Source: Gemmatimonadaceae bacterium
GTDB lineage: Bacteria > Gemmatimonadota > Gemmatimonadetes > Gemmatimonadales > Gemmatimonadaceae
Reading direction: 5' to 3'
Assembly: GCA_025927495.1 (NCBI GenBank)
Contig: JAICLH010000007.1
Coordinates: 1 to 37,990, forward strand
Length of the DNA: 37,990 bases
Positions 18,456 to 28,174 of the stretch are shown here, piece by piece (positions within the stretch are counted from its first letter, which is position 1; every line of letters begins with the position of its first letter). The notes under the pieces were generated by a model. The model was given only the letters and a program-made list of their open reading frames with translations. It searched no databases and was not told the origin of the DNA. The translations under genes were made by a program, and so were the position numbers.

Positions 18456-21400
18456 ATGCACATGTCACGTCCGCTCGTCGTGCGTTCCGCTCTCTGTCTC
18501 GCAGCCATCGTCGCCTTTGCTGCGCCGCCACTCGCAGCGCAAGCCAAGCAGAAGGGTGACACCAGCACCGTCCCCGCGAAGCAGCCGTCCAAGGGGAAGG
18601 CTCCTGCCAAACCGGCCTCCGACTCGTCTGCGGACACCACCGCCGCCGCGAGCATCGACTCGCTCGCGTGGCTCGGCATCCGCAACCTCGGCCCGACGGT
18701 GGCCGGCGGACGCGTCGCCGCGGTCGCGGGCGTGCCCGGCGATCCGAACGTGTACTACGTCGGTCCCGGTGGCGGCGGCGTGTTCAAGACCACGGACAGC
18801 GGCATCTCGTGGAAGGCGGTGTTCGAGAAGCAACCCGAGGCGTCGATCGGCGCCATCGCACTCGCGCCCAACAATCCGAACATCGTGTGGGTGGGCACGG
18901 GTGAGGCCAACATCCGCAACGACGTGATCAACGGACACGGCGTCTATCTCTCGACCGACGCCGGACAGAGCTGGCACTTCATGGGCCTTCGCGACGCGGG
19001 ACAGATCTCGCGCATCGTCATCGACCCCGCCAACAGCGACCGCGTATTCGTCGCGGCGGTGGGCAACGCGTGGAAGCCTAACGGAGAACGCGGCGTCTTC
19101 CGCACCACCGACGGCGGCCGCAGCTGGAAGAAGGTGCTGTTCGTGAACGATACCACCGGTGCCGGCGACCTGGTGATGGAGCCCGGCAACCCGAGCGTGC
19201 TGTTGGCCGGCACGTGGCAGGTGCGGCGCTTCCCGTGGAAGCTCGACAACGGCGGGAAGGGCAGCGGCATCTGGCGCTCCACCGACGGCGGCGACACCTG
19301 GACGCGCCTGCACGAGGGGCTGCCCGACGGGCCGTACGGCCGCATTGCGTTAGGCACATCGAAATCCGACCCGACGCACGTGTACGCGATCGTCGAGGCG
19401 AAGTCCGGCCTGCTGTGGGAGACGCACGACCTGGGCGACCACTGGTCGAGCGTCAGCGGCAACCATGCGCTCGACGTGCGCCCGTTCTACTTCTCGCGCA
19501 TCGACGTCTCGCCCACCGACGACCGCCGCGTGTACTTCTCGTCGTTCCAGCTCATGGAAAGCCGCGACGGCGGCCACACGGCGCACGAGATCGACGGCAA
19601 CACGGTGCACCCGGACCACCACGCGCTGTGGATCGATCCGACGAACCCGGCCCGCATGATCCAGGGTAACGACGGCGGCGTCTACGTCAGTCACGACGCC
19701 GGAGCCAGCTGGCGGTACCTCAACAACATTCCGATCGGACAGTTCTACATGGTGGCCGCCGATTCTCGGCAGCCGTTCCGTTTGTGCGGCGGCCTGCAGG
19801 ACAACAACGCGTGGTGCGGTCCATCCAACAATCAGGTCGAAGGCGACGGCAGCGGCGCCGAGTGGTACGCGGTGACCGGCGGCGACGGCGAATACGCGGT
19901 ACCGGCGCCGAGCGACTCGAACATCATTTACGTGGATTCGCAGAACGGGTTCGTCACGCGGCTCGATCTCAAGACGGGCGTGTCGCGCCTCATCCGTCCG
20001 TACATCCCGGGCGTCGAGCAGACGGCGCCGGCCAACCTCAAATACCGCTTCAACTGGACGTCGCCCATCGCAGTCTCGGCGTCTAACGCAAACGAGGTGT
20101 TCCTGGGCGGCAACGTGCTGTTCAAGAGCACCGACGGCGGCGCGCACTGGACGGTGATCAGCCCCGACGTCACGCGCAACGAGAAGAGCAAGCAGGTCAC
20201 GAGCGGCGGCGACGTCGAGTACGACATTTCCGGCGCCGAGACCTACAACACGATCCTGACGATCACCATCGCGCCTACCGACAGCAACGTGATCTGGTTA
20301 GGCACCGACGACGGCAACGTCCAGGTGACCAGGGACGGCGGAAAGACATGGACCAACGTGCGGCCCAAGGCAAAAGGGCTGCCCGACGAGGGCCGAGTGT
20401 ACCAGGTTGGCGTGTCGCCGTTCGATGCCGGCACCGCGTACATCACGCTCGACGACCACGAGTTTGGCGACGACTCACCATACGTGTTCAAGACGACGAA
20501 CTACGGCGGCAGCTGGGCCGCCATCTCGCGCGGCCTGCCGGCGTACGCGGCCCACGTGGTGCGCGAGGATCCGGCGCAGAAGGGCTTTCTTCTGTTAGGC
20601 ACCGACAACGGCCTCTGGTATTCGCGCGACGCGGGCGAGACGTGGAAGTCGCTGGCCAGCGCGTTTCCGACCGCGCCGGTGTTCGACATCCTGTTCGTGA
20701 AGAACACGCGCTCGGTCGCCATCGCCACGCACGGGCGCGGGCTGTTCGTGCTCGACGACATCGCGCCGCTCCAGGCGCTCACGCCGCAGATTGCGTCGTC
20801 GGCGTTTCACGTGTTCGACGTAGAGCCCGCCACGCTCTGGCACTCCAACGAATACGGCGGCCCATCTGCCTCGGCCTACCACGCGCCGAGCACGCCGCGC
20901 GCGGCGGTGATCCGCTACTGGCTCGCCAGGAAGCTCGAGGCGACGGCGGCGCAGAAGGCGCGGCACGAAGGCGCGGTTCGCATCGCGATCCTCGATGCGC
21001 AGAACGACACGGTGTACACCGGCAACGGCGGCGCCAAGGCCGGGATGAACACGTTCGAATGGCGGCTCGGCTACAAAGGCCCAACCAAGTTAGCCATCGC
21101 GCCGGCGCCGCCGCCGGGCGCCGGCGACGATGGTTTCCCCGGCCCCGATGTGCTGCCGGGCACGTATACGGCGCTCATCACGGCGAACGGTCAGACCGAG
21201 CGCCGCGCGATCGAGGTGCGGTCCGATCCGCACCTCGCCTACGATGCCGCCGCGGCGCGCGATCAGTTGACGAGCGCGCTGGCGCTGCGCGACGACGTCT
21301 CGTCGGCCAACGCGATCCTGAACGGGTTGCACAGCTTGCGGCGCCAGTTGGCGGACGTCGATTCGACCGCCACGGCGCTTGCGCCTAACGGAGTGGTCGC

Positions 21401-21728
21401 GGACACGACGGTGCTCCACGCCGCGCACACGCTCGACGACAAGGCGAAGGCGCTCATGGATACGATGTACAACTCGCAGCTCCAGCGCGAAGCGCCGGAG
21501 GACGACATCCATTATTTGCAGGGCTTCTACGACCAACTGGTGGGCGTCGGCTTCGGTGTGCAGTTCGTCTACGACCAGTCGCCGAGCGATCCGGTGAAGG
21601 AGGAGCTGGCGACGGTGAAGAAGGACCTGTCGGGGTACCAGGCGAAGTACGATGCGCTGGTGAAGACCGATGTGGCGGCGTTCAACGCGGTGGCGCAGAA
21701 GGCGGGGGTGCCGGGCGTGAAGCTATAG
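18456..21728 (+). CDS. Secreted BNR/Asp-box (sortilin/VPS10-like) beta-propeller protein
   Basis: Signal peptide; repeated SxDxGxxW-type boxes (TTDSGISWKAVF, STDAGQSWHFMG, TTDGGRSWKKVL, STDGGDTWTRLH, TRDGGKTWTNV, SRDAGETWKSL). Confidence 0.92.
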   Translation: MHMSRPLVVRSALCLAAIVAFAAPPLAAQAKQKGDTSTVPAKQPSKGKAPAKPASDSSADTTAAASIDSLAWLGIRNLGPTVAGGRVAAVAGVPGDPNVYYVGPGGGGVFKTTDSGISWKAVFEKQPEASIGAIALAPNNPNIVWVGTGEANIRNDVINGHGVYLSTDAGQSWHFMGLRDAGQISRIVIDPANSDRVFVAAVGNAWKPNGERGVFRTTDGGRSWKKVLFVNDTTGAGDLVMEPGNPSVLLAGTWQVRRFPWKLDNGGKGSGIWRSTDGGDTWTRLHEGLPDGPYGRIALGTSKSDPTHVYAIVEAKSGLLWETHDLGDHWSSVSGNHALDVRPFYFSRIDVSPTDDRRVYFSSFQLMESRDGGHTAHEIDGNTVHPDHHALWIDPTNPARMIQGNDGGVYVSHDAGASWRYLNNIPIGQFYMVAADSRQPFRLCGGLQDNNAWCGPSNNQVEGDGSGAEWYAVTGGDGEYAVPAPSDSNIIYVDSQNGFVTRLDLKTGVSRLIRPYIPGVEQTAPANLKYRFNWTSPIAVSASNANEVFLGGNVLFKSTDGGAHWTVISPDVTRNEKSKQVTSGGDVEYDISGAETYNTILTITIAPTDSNVIWLGTDDGNVQVTRDGGKTWTNVRPKAKGLPDEGRVYQVGVSPFDAGTAYITLDDHEFGDDSPYVFKTTNYGGSWAAISRGLPAYAAHVVREDPAQKGFLLLGTDNGLWYSRDAGETWKSLASAFPTAPVFDILFVKNTRSVAIATHGRGLFVLDDIAPLQALTPQIASSAFHVFDVEPATLWHSNEYGGPSASAYHAPSTPRAAVIRYWLARKLEATAAQKARHEGAVRIAILDAQNDTVYTGNGGAKAGMNTFEWRLGYKGPTKLAIAPAPPPGAGDDGFPGPDVLPGTYTALITANGQTERRAIEVRSDPHLAYDAAAARDQLTSALALRDDVSSANAILNGLHSLRRQLADVDSTATALAPNGVVADTTVLHAAHTLDDKAKALMDTMYNSQLQREAPEDDIHYLQGFYDQLVGVGFGVQFVYDQSPSDPVKEELATVKKDLSGYQAKYDALVKTDVAAFNAVAQKAGVPGVKL

Positions 21729-21784
21729 TATAGTAGGGAAACAGATGGACGCCTTCTCGCTTTAAGACACAAAGTACTTGACAG

Positions 21785-22390
21785 ATGAGCGACTCTCCCT
21801 ACATTCCGGATATACCGCTGGCCCTCCACGATCGCGCGATCGATGACCTCCGGTTTATCCGCGAGACGATGGAAAGCGCATCATCGTTCACCGCCGTGTC
21901 GGGGTGGGGCGAGGTCGCGATCGGCGTGACGGCGGTCGCGGCCGGGCTCGCGGCGCAGGGGCCGCCGAGTGCCGGCAGATGGTTAGGCATCTGGATCGGC
22001 GAGGCCGGACTCTCGATCGTGATCGGCCTCGCGGCCTCGGCGTGGAAGGCGCGGGTCGCCAAACTGCCGGTCGTCTCGCCGCCGCTGCGCAAGTTCGTGT
22101 TCGGGTTCGCGCCGCCGATCGTGGCCGGCGCGGTCATCACGGCGGTGGCGTCGCGGTTAGGCCTCATGGATGCGCTGCCGGGGCTGTGGTTGTTGCTCTA
22201 TGGCGCGGGTGTGATGACGGGGGGGACGTTCTCGGTGCGCGCCGTGCCGGTGATGGGGGCGTGTTTCATGCTGCTGGGCGGTCTCGCGTTGTTCCTGCCC
22301 GTGGCGTGGAGCGCGTGGCTGCTCATCGCCGGGTTCGGCGCGCTGCACATGGTGTTCGGCGTGATCATCGCCAGGAGGTACGGTGGCTGA
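21785..22390 (+). CDS. Predicted multi-TM membrane protein
   Basis: Several hydrophobic segments ([70 protein letters not shown]). Confidence 0.75.
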   Translation: MSDSPYIPDIPLALHDRAIDDLRFIRETMESASSFTAVSGWGEVAIGVTAVAAGLAAQGPPSAGRWLGIWIGEAGLSIVIGLAASAWKARVAKLPVVSPPLRKFVFGFAPPIVAGAVITAVASRLGLMDALPGLWLLLYGAGVMTGGTFSVRAVPVMGACFMLLGGLALFLPVAWSAWLLIAGFGALHMVFGVIIARRYGG

Positions 22391-22460
22391 CTCCAATACG
22401 GCTCGGCGCCGCCGGTCGGCGCCCGGGGCCGCCGCCCCGCGCGGCCGCGCGTGAGGCGCC

Positions 22461-22799
22461 GTGCGTGCGCCCGCCCCGCCCGCGGCGTCGGAGGAATCGC
22501 GCGTGCTCGACTCGCTCATCCATCACCGGATGCGGTTGGGCATCGTGAGCGCGCTGGCGGCCGAAGAGTCGCTCACGTTCAACGAGCTCAAGGCGCTGCT
22601 CCGCACGACGGACGGCAACCTGAGCGTGCACGCGCGCAAGCTCGAGGACGCGGCGTACGTCACGGTCACCAAGCGGTTCGAGGATCGGCGGCCGCGCACG
22701 GAATACCGCCTCACGGCGGCGGGACGCAAGGCCTTGCAGCGGTATCTGGACCACATGGAAGCGCTCATCCGAGCGACGCGGGACACGTTGCAGCGCTGA
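22461..22799 (+). CDS. Small winged-helix transcriptional regulator (PF13601-like)
   Basis: [87 protein letters not shown]. Confidence 0.88.
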   Translation: MRAPAPPAASEESRVLDSLIHHRMRLGIVSALAAEESLTFNELKALLRTTDGNLSVHARKLEDAAYVTVTKRFEDRRPRTEYRLTAAGRKALQRYLDHMEALIRATRDTLQR

Positions 22800-22821
22800 A
22801 TTTTTTTTCTCCATTCACTTT

Positions 22822-23583
22822 ATGAGACCAAGCACTTTGATCACGCCGATCCCACCCGGCCTCCACGTCGGCATCATCATGGACGGCAACGGGAGATGGG
22901 CCGTCGCCCGCGGACTCCCGCGCCCCGCCGGTCATCGCAGGGGCGCCGAGACCGTCCGCGCCATCGTCGAGGCCGCGCCGGATTTGGGCGTCCGCACGCT
23001 CACGCTCTACGCGTTCAGCTCCGACAACTGGCGGCGCCCCGAACGCGAGGTGGCCGCGCTCATGCGCCTCTTTCGCGCGTATCTCCGCGGCGAAACGCGG
23101 CGGCTCATGCGGAACGGCGTCAAGCTCTCGGTGATCGGGCGCCGCGATCGCTTGGAGTTGCCGGTCACGGCCGCGATCGAGGCCGCCGAAGCCGCGACCG
23201 CGGGCGGCACCACGCTGCACCTGCGCCTCGCCATCGACTACTCGTCGCGCGACGCGCTGGCCCGCGCGGCGACCGCGGTCTCGCGCGACGGTGGCGTCGC
23301 CGTGACGACCGACTCGTTGGGCGTCGCGTTAGGCGCAGCCTACGGCGGCGGCGCCGCCGCGCCCGACGTGGATCTGCTCATCCGCACCGGTGGCGAGCGC
23401 CGGCTGAGCGACTTCCTGCTCTGGGAATGCGCCTACGCCGAGCTCTGGTTCAGCGACGTCATGTGGCCCGCGTTCACCGCGCAAGACTTGGGCGCAGCGG
23501 TCTCCGATTTTCACAGCCGCGAGCGCCGCTTCGGCGGCCTGGTGGCGCAACCCGTTCAGGCGCCCGCGGCGCGGGCGGTGTGA
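22822..23583 (+). CDS. uppS: Isoprenyl (undecaprenyl) diphosphate synthase
   Basis: [87 protein letters not shown]. Confidence 0.93.
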   Translation: MRPSTLITPIPPGLHVGIIMDGNGRWAVARGLPRPAGHRRGAETVRAIVEAAPDLGVRTLTLYAFSSDNWRRPEREVAALMRLFRAYLRGETRRLMRNGVKLSVIGRRDRLELPVTAAIEAAEAATAGGTTLHLRLAIDYSSRDALARAATAVSRDGGVAVTTDSLGVALGAAYGGGAAAPDVDLLIRTGGERRLSDFLLWECAYAELWFSDVMWPAFTAQDLGAAVSDFHSRERRFGGLVAQPVQAPAARAV

Positions 23584-23585
23584 CC

Positions 23586-25127
23586 ATGATGACTCAAACT
23601 TCGACGGCGCCGTCCGCTCCGACCTTGGCCGCGTCCGGTCCGGCGTCCCCGACCGAGCCGCAATCGATGGCTGCGATCGCGCGCAACGCCGCGGTGGTCT
23701 GGCCGCCTGCGCTGGCCGTCGGAGCGTTAGGAGCATGGATATGCTTCGATGCCGGCCCGGCGCTCAACTGGGGCATCTGGACCGCCGCTGCATCGTTAGG
23801 CATTGTGTGGACGGTCCGCCGGTCGCAGGGCCGTGTCGGCCTGCCCCTCGCCGTGCTGCTCGCCGCCGCGTGTGCGCTGGCCGCGTGTGCCGCCATTACG
23901 GCCGATGCCAACTTCTTCCCGATCATTCTCCTGGGCGTCACGGTGATGCTGGCGCTGTCGATGGCGCTCGCCGAGGGCGTGCCCGTCGAGTCGATCGGCG
24001 CCGTGTCGTTGGTGCTGACGCCGGTGGTCGGATTCTTCCGGACCATCCGCGAGACCGCGCGCCGCGTGGGCGAGCTCGCCAGTCTACCGCGCGCGGGACG
24101 CGGTGTGCCGCCCGCGTTGCGCGGCGCGGTCCTGGCGCTTCCCGTGGTGTGCGGGCTCGCGCTGCTCCTCTCGGCGGCGGACCCGGTGCTCGCTCGTTTG
24201 CGGGATGATGTCTTTGCGTTGGGCAAGGACGTCCTCTTCGTGCCGCGCATCATCTTTTTCCTCATGCTGACCGTGCTCACGCTCGGCGCGTACGGCATTG
24301 CGCTCCGCCGCAGCCCCGAAGCGCAGACGCAGGACGCGGCGACGCGCCTCACGGTAGGCGACACCGAGCGCTTCGTGGTGCTCGTATCCGTGAGCGGGCT
24401 CTTCGCGCTCTTCTTGGGGCTGCAGGTATCGTACTTGTTCGGCAACGTGCCGGCGGTTGCCGGCAGCGGTGTGACGTACGCCGAGTATGCGCGGCGCGGA
24501 TTCGGCGAGCTCACGGTGGCGGCAACGGTCGCCACGATGCTCGTGGTCTGGCTCGACCAACACGCCGAGAGAGGGGAGGGCGAAGCGCGCGCGCGCTTCG
24601 CGGCGCTGGCGCTGATCTTCCTCGTGCAGCTGCTGCTCGATTCGGCGTATCGCCGCGTGTCGCTTTACGAATCGGCGTATGGGTACACCGCCGCGCGCCT
24701 GTACGCGCGCGTGTACATGATCGGCGTCTCACTCGCGCTCGTCGCACTGGGGATCGAGATCTGGGCTCACGTGGATGTGCGGCGCCTTGTCCGTCGCGTG
24801 TCGCTCCTCGGCGTCGCATCGGTGGTTGCGCTCTCGTGCTGGAACCACGAGGCGTGGATCGCGGGCCGGAACATCGATCGCTTCGCGTCGACCGGGCGTC
24901 TCGATGAGTCGTATCTGGTGAACGGACTGTCGGCCAATGCGGTCCCGGCGATCGTGCGCGCACTCCCGAGTTTGCCGCAACCGACCGCTCGTCGCGTGAG
25001 CGCGCTTCTGGTCGAGCGGTACAGTAAGCGCCGCGCGCTTGGCGGTTTCCGGTGGTATGAGTGGAATCTTCGGGCGCAGCAGGCGCGGCGCGCGTTGGCG
25101 GCGAGCGGTCTGGCGCTTCGGCGGTGA
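23586..25127 (+). CDS. DUF4173-like polytopic membrane protein
   Basis: Internal ATG at 23586; many TM segments; FGELTVAATVATMLVVWLDQ..., RLYARVYMIGVSLALVALGIEIW, WNHEAWIAGRNIDRF. Confidence 0.8.
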   Translation: MMTQTSTAPSAPTLAASGPASPTEPQSMAAIARNAAVVWPPALAVGALGAWICFDAGPALNWGIWTAAASLGIVWTVRRSQGRVGLPLAVLLAAACALAACAAITADANFFPIILLGVTVMLALSMALAEGVPVESIGAVSLVLTPVVGFFRTIRETARRVGELASLPRAGRGVPPALRGAVLALPVVCGLALLLSAADPVLARLRDDVFALGKDVLFVPRIIFFLMLTVLTLGAYGIALRRSPEAQTQDAATRLTVGDTERFVVLVSVSGLFALFLGLQVSYLFGNVPAVAGSGVTYAEYARRGFGELTVAATVATMLVVWLDQHAERGEGEARARFAALALIFLVQLLLDSAYRRVSLYESAYGYTAARLYARVYMIGVSLALVALGIEIWAHVDVRRLVRRVSLLGVASVVALSCWNHEAWIAGRNIDRFASTGRLDESYLVNGLSANAVPAIVRALPSLPQPTARRVSALLVERYSKRRALGGFRWYEWNLRAQQARRALAASGLALRR

Positions 25128-25189
25128 CGCGCGCAAATGGTACGCGTGCGCCGAAACGGTAACGTTCGTAGTTGGGGGGCCATCACATA

Positions 25190-25216
25190 GTTTTTGCCTA
25201 CAAAGTAGGCAAAAAC
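25190..25216 (+). promoter_or_regulatory. 27-bp palindrome GTTTTTGCCTAC-AAA-GTAGGCAAAAAC (operator-like, copy 3) immediately upstream of the HTH-NTase start
   Basis: Perfect 12-nt arms around AAA; outer CATCAC (25181-25186) / GTGATG (25220-25225) extend the dyad across the start codon. Confidence 0.8.
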
Positions 25217-25222
25217 GTCGTG

Positions 25223-26182
25223 ATGCTCTCCAAAAGACAATTTGCGTCGGCCGTCGGCGCCACGGAGAAATGGGTCGACAACGCGGGCCGCATCCTCGGG
25301 CGACGCCTCAGTCGCACCCCATCCGACGCGCGATGGCTCGGCCTCGTCCGGGAAATCACGCAGACTTTCGAAACGACACTCGTGCGCGCCGGCGAGCTCG
25401 CCACGCGCGCGATACAACTCGATCCGCACTCGCCTCCCACGCCAATCGCCGCAAGCCGCGATGGCGCGTTGCGTCTCGTCGTCGACCTCGAGCGGTATCA
25501 TTCTCGATTTGGTGTCGCGCTCGCTGCCGCACTCCTCGATGAACGCCATCACCGCGGGCCGCCGGCTCCGCGCGCCCAGCGTGTGGCCACCTCGCCCTCC
25601 ACAGTCCTCCTTGGAGCAGCGGCGCGCGGCGCGAGTGTGATCCGGCTGCGCGCGTTCGCCTCCCTCTCGCCCGCGGCGAGAGTTGCCGCGTTAGGCGAAC
25701 CGGTGCGGGAGATGCTGTGCGGTCTGGTGCGAAGGGGCGTCGCGTGTGTCGTCATCGGCGATGTCGCCGCCGTCGCCAGAGGAGTGCCACGCGCTCGAGC
25801 ACGCCTCGAGGTGTGCTACGCGTCCGATTCCTGTGTGCCGGCGCGCCTCGCCGACCTCCTGGTCGAATGGAACGCCCGGCCGCTCGACGTCGACGGCGAC
25901 TATCCATTCGTGCCGGATCCACAAACCGTCGCGGACGCGCCGGTTCTCGCCCTCGCGACGCGCCTCGCCGCCGTCGTTCTCAGGCGGGTCGCTCGAGCGG
26001 AGTTCGCGGCACTCGTCGAGGTCTCCGAGGTGCTCGACTTCGGAACGGTTCGGGCACCCGTCCTCGGGCTCCCCGCGCTCATCGCCGCTCTCCGCAACAC
26101 GCGTCTGCCGACTCCGCCCAGCGCCATTCCGGAGCTCGAGGCCGCCGCGGCCTTGATGAATCGCGTAGATTTGAACCCGTGA
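25223..26182 (+). CDS. Unrecognised fusion: N-terminal helix-turn-helix-like domain plus C-terminal degenerate nucleotidyltransferase (AbiEii/MNT-like) domain
   Basis: N-term MLSKRQFASAVGATEKWVDNAGRILGRRLSRTPSDARWLGLVREI. C-term VVIGDVAAVARGVPRARARLEVCYA...VRAPVLGLPALIAALRNTRLPTPPSAIPELEAAAAL resembles the antitoxin/NTase layout. ATG at 25223 preferred to TTG at 25172. Confidence 0.65.
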   Translation: MLSKRQFASAVGATEKWVDNAGRILGRRLSRTPSDARWLGLVREITQTFETTLVRAGELATRAIQLDPHSPPTPIAASRDGALRLVVDLERYHSRFGVALAAALLDERHHRGPPAPRAQRVATSPSTVLLGAAARGASVIRLRAFASLSPAARVAALGEPVREMLCGLVRRGVACVVIGDVAAVARGVPRARARLEVCYASDSCVPARLADLLVEWNARPLDVDGDYPFVPDPQTVADAPVLALATRLAAVVLRRVARAEFAALVEVSEVLDFGTVRAPVLGLPALIAALRNTRLPTPPSAIPELEAAAALMNRVDLNP

Positions 26183-26967
26183 ACTACGCGCCCGAAACCC
26201 TCGAGGGCTGGTACGCCCTCCACCAGATCTTCCGTATCCCGGCCGCCGTGCTCGCCGATGCCGCGGCACGCGACGGGATGTCGCGCGCGCTCGCCGAGCT
26301 GGCGTGTCCAGCCGAGGGAGGCTGGACGGCCGCGGCGCCGCTCATCGGATCGCGCGCCGACGTCATGCTCATCCACTTCCGGCCGACGCTCGATGCCATC
26401 GGAGACGCGCAGCGCCGGTTAGGCAGCGAGCCGTTCGTCGAACGGTCAGCGCTCGTCTATTCTTTTTTGAGCGTCACCGAAGCGGGGCTCTATCATCTGT
26501 CGGCACGCCTCGCCAAGGACGCCGAGGAACGTGGCGGGGCCGTGGGCGACGACGCGTATCGCGAAGCCCTCGCCCAACGGACTGCCGCGGAGCTCGCCGG
26601 CGCGCACGTGCAGCGCCGGTTGTACCCGCAGCCCGTGCCCGACATGCCCTACGTCTGCTTCTATCCCATGTCCAAGCGCCGCGAGCCGGGCCAGAACTGG
26701 TACGAGCTGTCGCTCGAGGAGCGGAGCCGGCTCATGACCGCGCACGGCATGACCGGCCGCCGCTACGCGGGTCGCGTGGTGCAGGTGATCACCGGTGCCA
26801 TCGGGCTCGACGCGTGGGAGTGGGGCGTCACCCTCTTTGCGCGCGACCCGCTCGATTTCAAGAAGCTGGTCACCGACATGCGCTTCGACGAGGTGTCCGC
26901 GCGCTACGCGGAGTTCGGCGAGTTCTTCGTGGGCCGCCTGGCGTTAGGCGGCGAGTGGCCTGCCTAA
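26179..26967 (+). CDS. hemQ: Chlorite dismutase-family protein, HemQ-like (coproheme decarboxylase)
   Basis: GWYALHQIFRIP, ADVMLIHFRPTLDAIGDAQRRL, YPMSKRREPGQNWYELSLEERSRLMTAHGMTGRRYAGRVVQVITGAIGLDAWEWGVTLFARDPLDFKKLVTDMRFDEVSARYAEFGEFFVGR. Confidence 0.9.
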   Translation: MNYAPETLEGWYALHQIFRIPAAVLADAAARDGMSRALAELACPAEGGWTAAAPLIGSRADVMLIHFRPTLDAIGDAQRRLGSEPFVERSALVYSFLSVTEAGLYHLSARLAKDAEERGGAVGDDAYREALAQRTAAELAGAHVQRRLYPQPVPDMPYVCFYPMSKRREPGQNWYELSLEERSRLMTAHGMTGRRYAGRVVQVITGAIGLDAWEWGVTLFARDPLDFKKLVTDMRFDEVSARYAEFGEFFVGRLALGGEWPA

Positions 26968-26974
26968 CGACGCG

Positions 26975-27964
26975 ATGCGGCTCCTCGACAACGGCGGCAC
27001 CACCGACCCGACGCTGAATCTGGCGCTCGAGGAGTACGCGCTCCTCACCCTCGACCTCTCGGATAGCTACGTCCTGTTCTACGTCAACCGGCCGTCGATC
27101 ATCATCGGCAAACACCAGAACACCATCGAAGAGATCGACGCCGACTTCGTGCACGAGCGCGACATCGCCGTCGTGCGGCGCATTTCCGGCGGCGGCGCCG
27201 TCTATCACGACCTGGGCAACCTGAGCTTCAGCTTCATCACCCGCTACACGCCGCAGCGCTTCAACAACTACGCGGAGTTCACCGGCCCGGTCGTGGACGC
27301 GTTGCGCGGGTTAGGCGTGCCGGCCGAGCGCACGGGGCGCAACGACATCGTCGTCGACGGGCGCAAAGTCTCGGGCAACGCGCAAGTGGTGCGCGGCGAG
27401 CGCATGTTCAGCCATGGCACGCTGCTCCTGGACTCGAACCTCGACGACGTCACGCACGCACTCAAACCGAAGCCGGGCAAGGTCGAGTCGAAGGGCATTC
27501 AATCGGTGCGGAGCAGGGTCGCCAACATCAGCGAGTTTCTGCCGGCGCCGCTCCCGATGGAGGATTTTCGCGCCGCGCTCCTCCGCTCTCTCTTTCCCGG
27601 CGGCGGCCCGGTACCCCCGCACGAGCTCTCGGCCGACGATCGCGCCCGCGTCGAGGATCTGGCCAACACGAAATACCGCACGTGGGACTGGAACTACGGC
27701 GAGTCGCCGCCCTTCAACCTCCAGCGGGCTCGGCGGTTCCCGAGCGGCGAGGTCGACGTGCGCCTGTTCGTCGAAGACGGCGTCATCAAGTCGGCCAAGT
27801 TCTTCGGCGACTTTTTCTCCAGCCGCGAGCTCGCGGATCTCGAGCGCTGCCTAACGGGCGTCCGGTATCGCCGCGACGACCTCGCCGAGGCGCTCGGGCG
27901 GTGCGAAGCGGGCGCCTATGTCAGCGGCGTGTCAGAGTACGATTTGCTGTCGTTGATTTACTAG
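26975..27964 (+). CDS. lplA: Lipoate-protein ligase
   Basis: NLALEEYALL, VLFYVNRPSIIIGKHQNTIEEID, VRRISGGGAVYHDLGNLSFSFI, GRNDIVVDGRKVSGNAQVVRGERMFSHGTLLLDSNLDDVTHAL. Confidence 0.94.
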   Translation: MRLLDNGGTTDPTLNLALEEYALLTLDLSDSYVLFYVNRPSIIIGKHQNTIEEIDADFVHERDIAVVRRISGGGAVYHDLGNLSFSFITRYTPQRFNNYAEFTGPVVDALRGLGVPAERTGRNDIVVDGRKVSGNAQVVRGERMFSHGTLLLDSNLDDVTHALKPKPGKVESKGIQSVRSRVANISEFLPAPLPMEDFRAALLRSLFPGGGPVPPHELSADDRARVEDLANTKYRTWDWNYGESPPFNLQRARRFPSGEVDVRLFVEDGVIKSAKFFGDFFSSRELADLERCLTGVRYRRDDLAEALGRCEAGAYVSGVSEYDLLSLIY

Positions 27965-28174
27965 GACGGGCTAACGCCGGTTCACGCAGCTTCTAATCGC
28001 CGGATGCGGACGCACGTTGGCATCCGGGTTGCCGCTCTCGCAGCCCGCGGACGGATCAAGCCGTTCTCATTATTCGGTTCTCAGATTGTGCCTCGCCCGT
28101 CGCGTCGGTGACGTTGCCCGGAAGCGCGTCGTCGCTGTAGTGCCCAACGACCCGTCTCATTTCTACAGGTTTCC

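Noticed and set aside
22896-25127. 743-aa ORF continuing through uppS in another frame
   Set aside because: The first 230 codons overlap uppS out of frame and are Arg-rich; the real start is the ATG at 23586.
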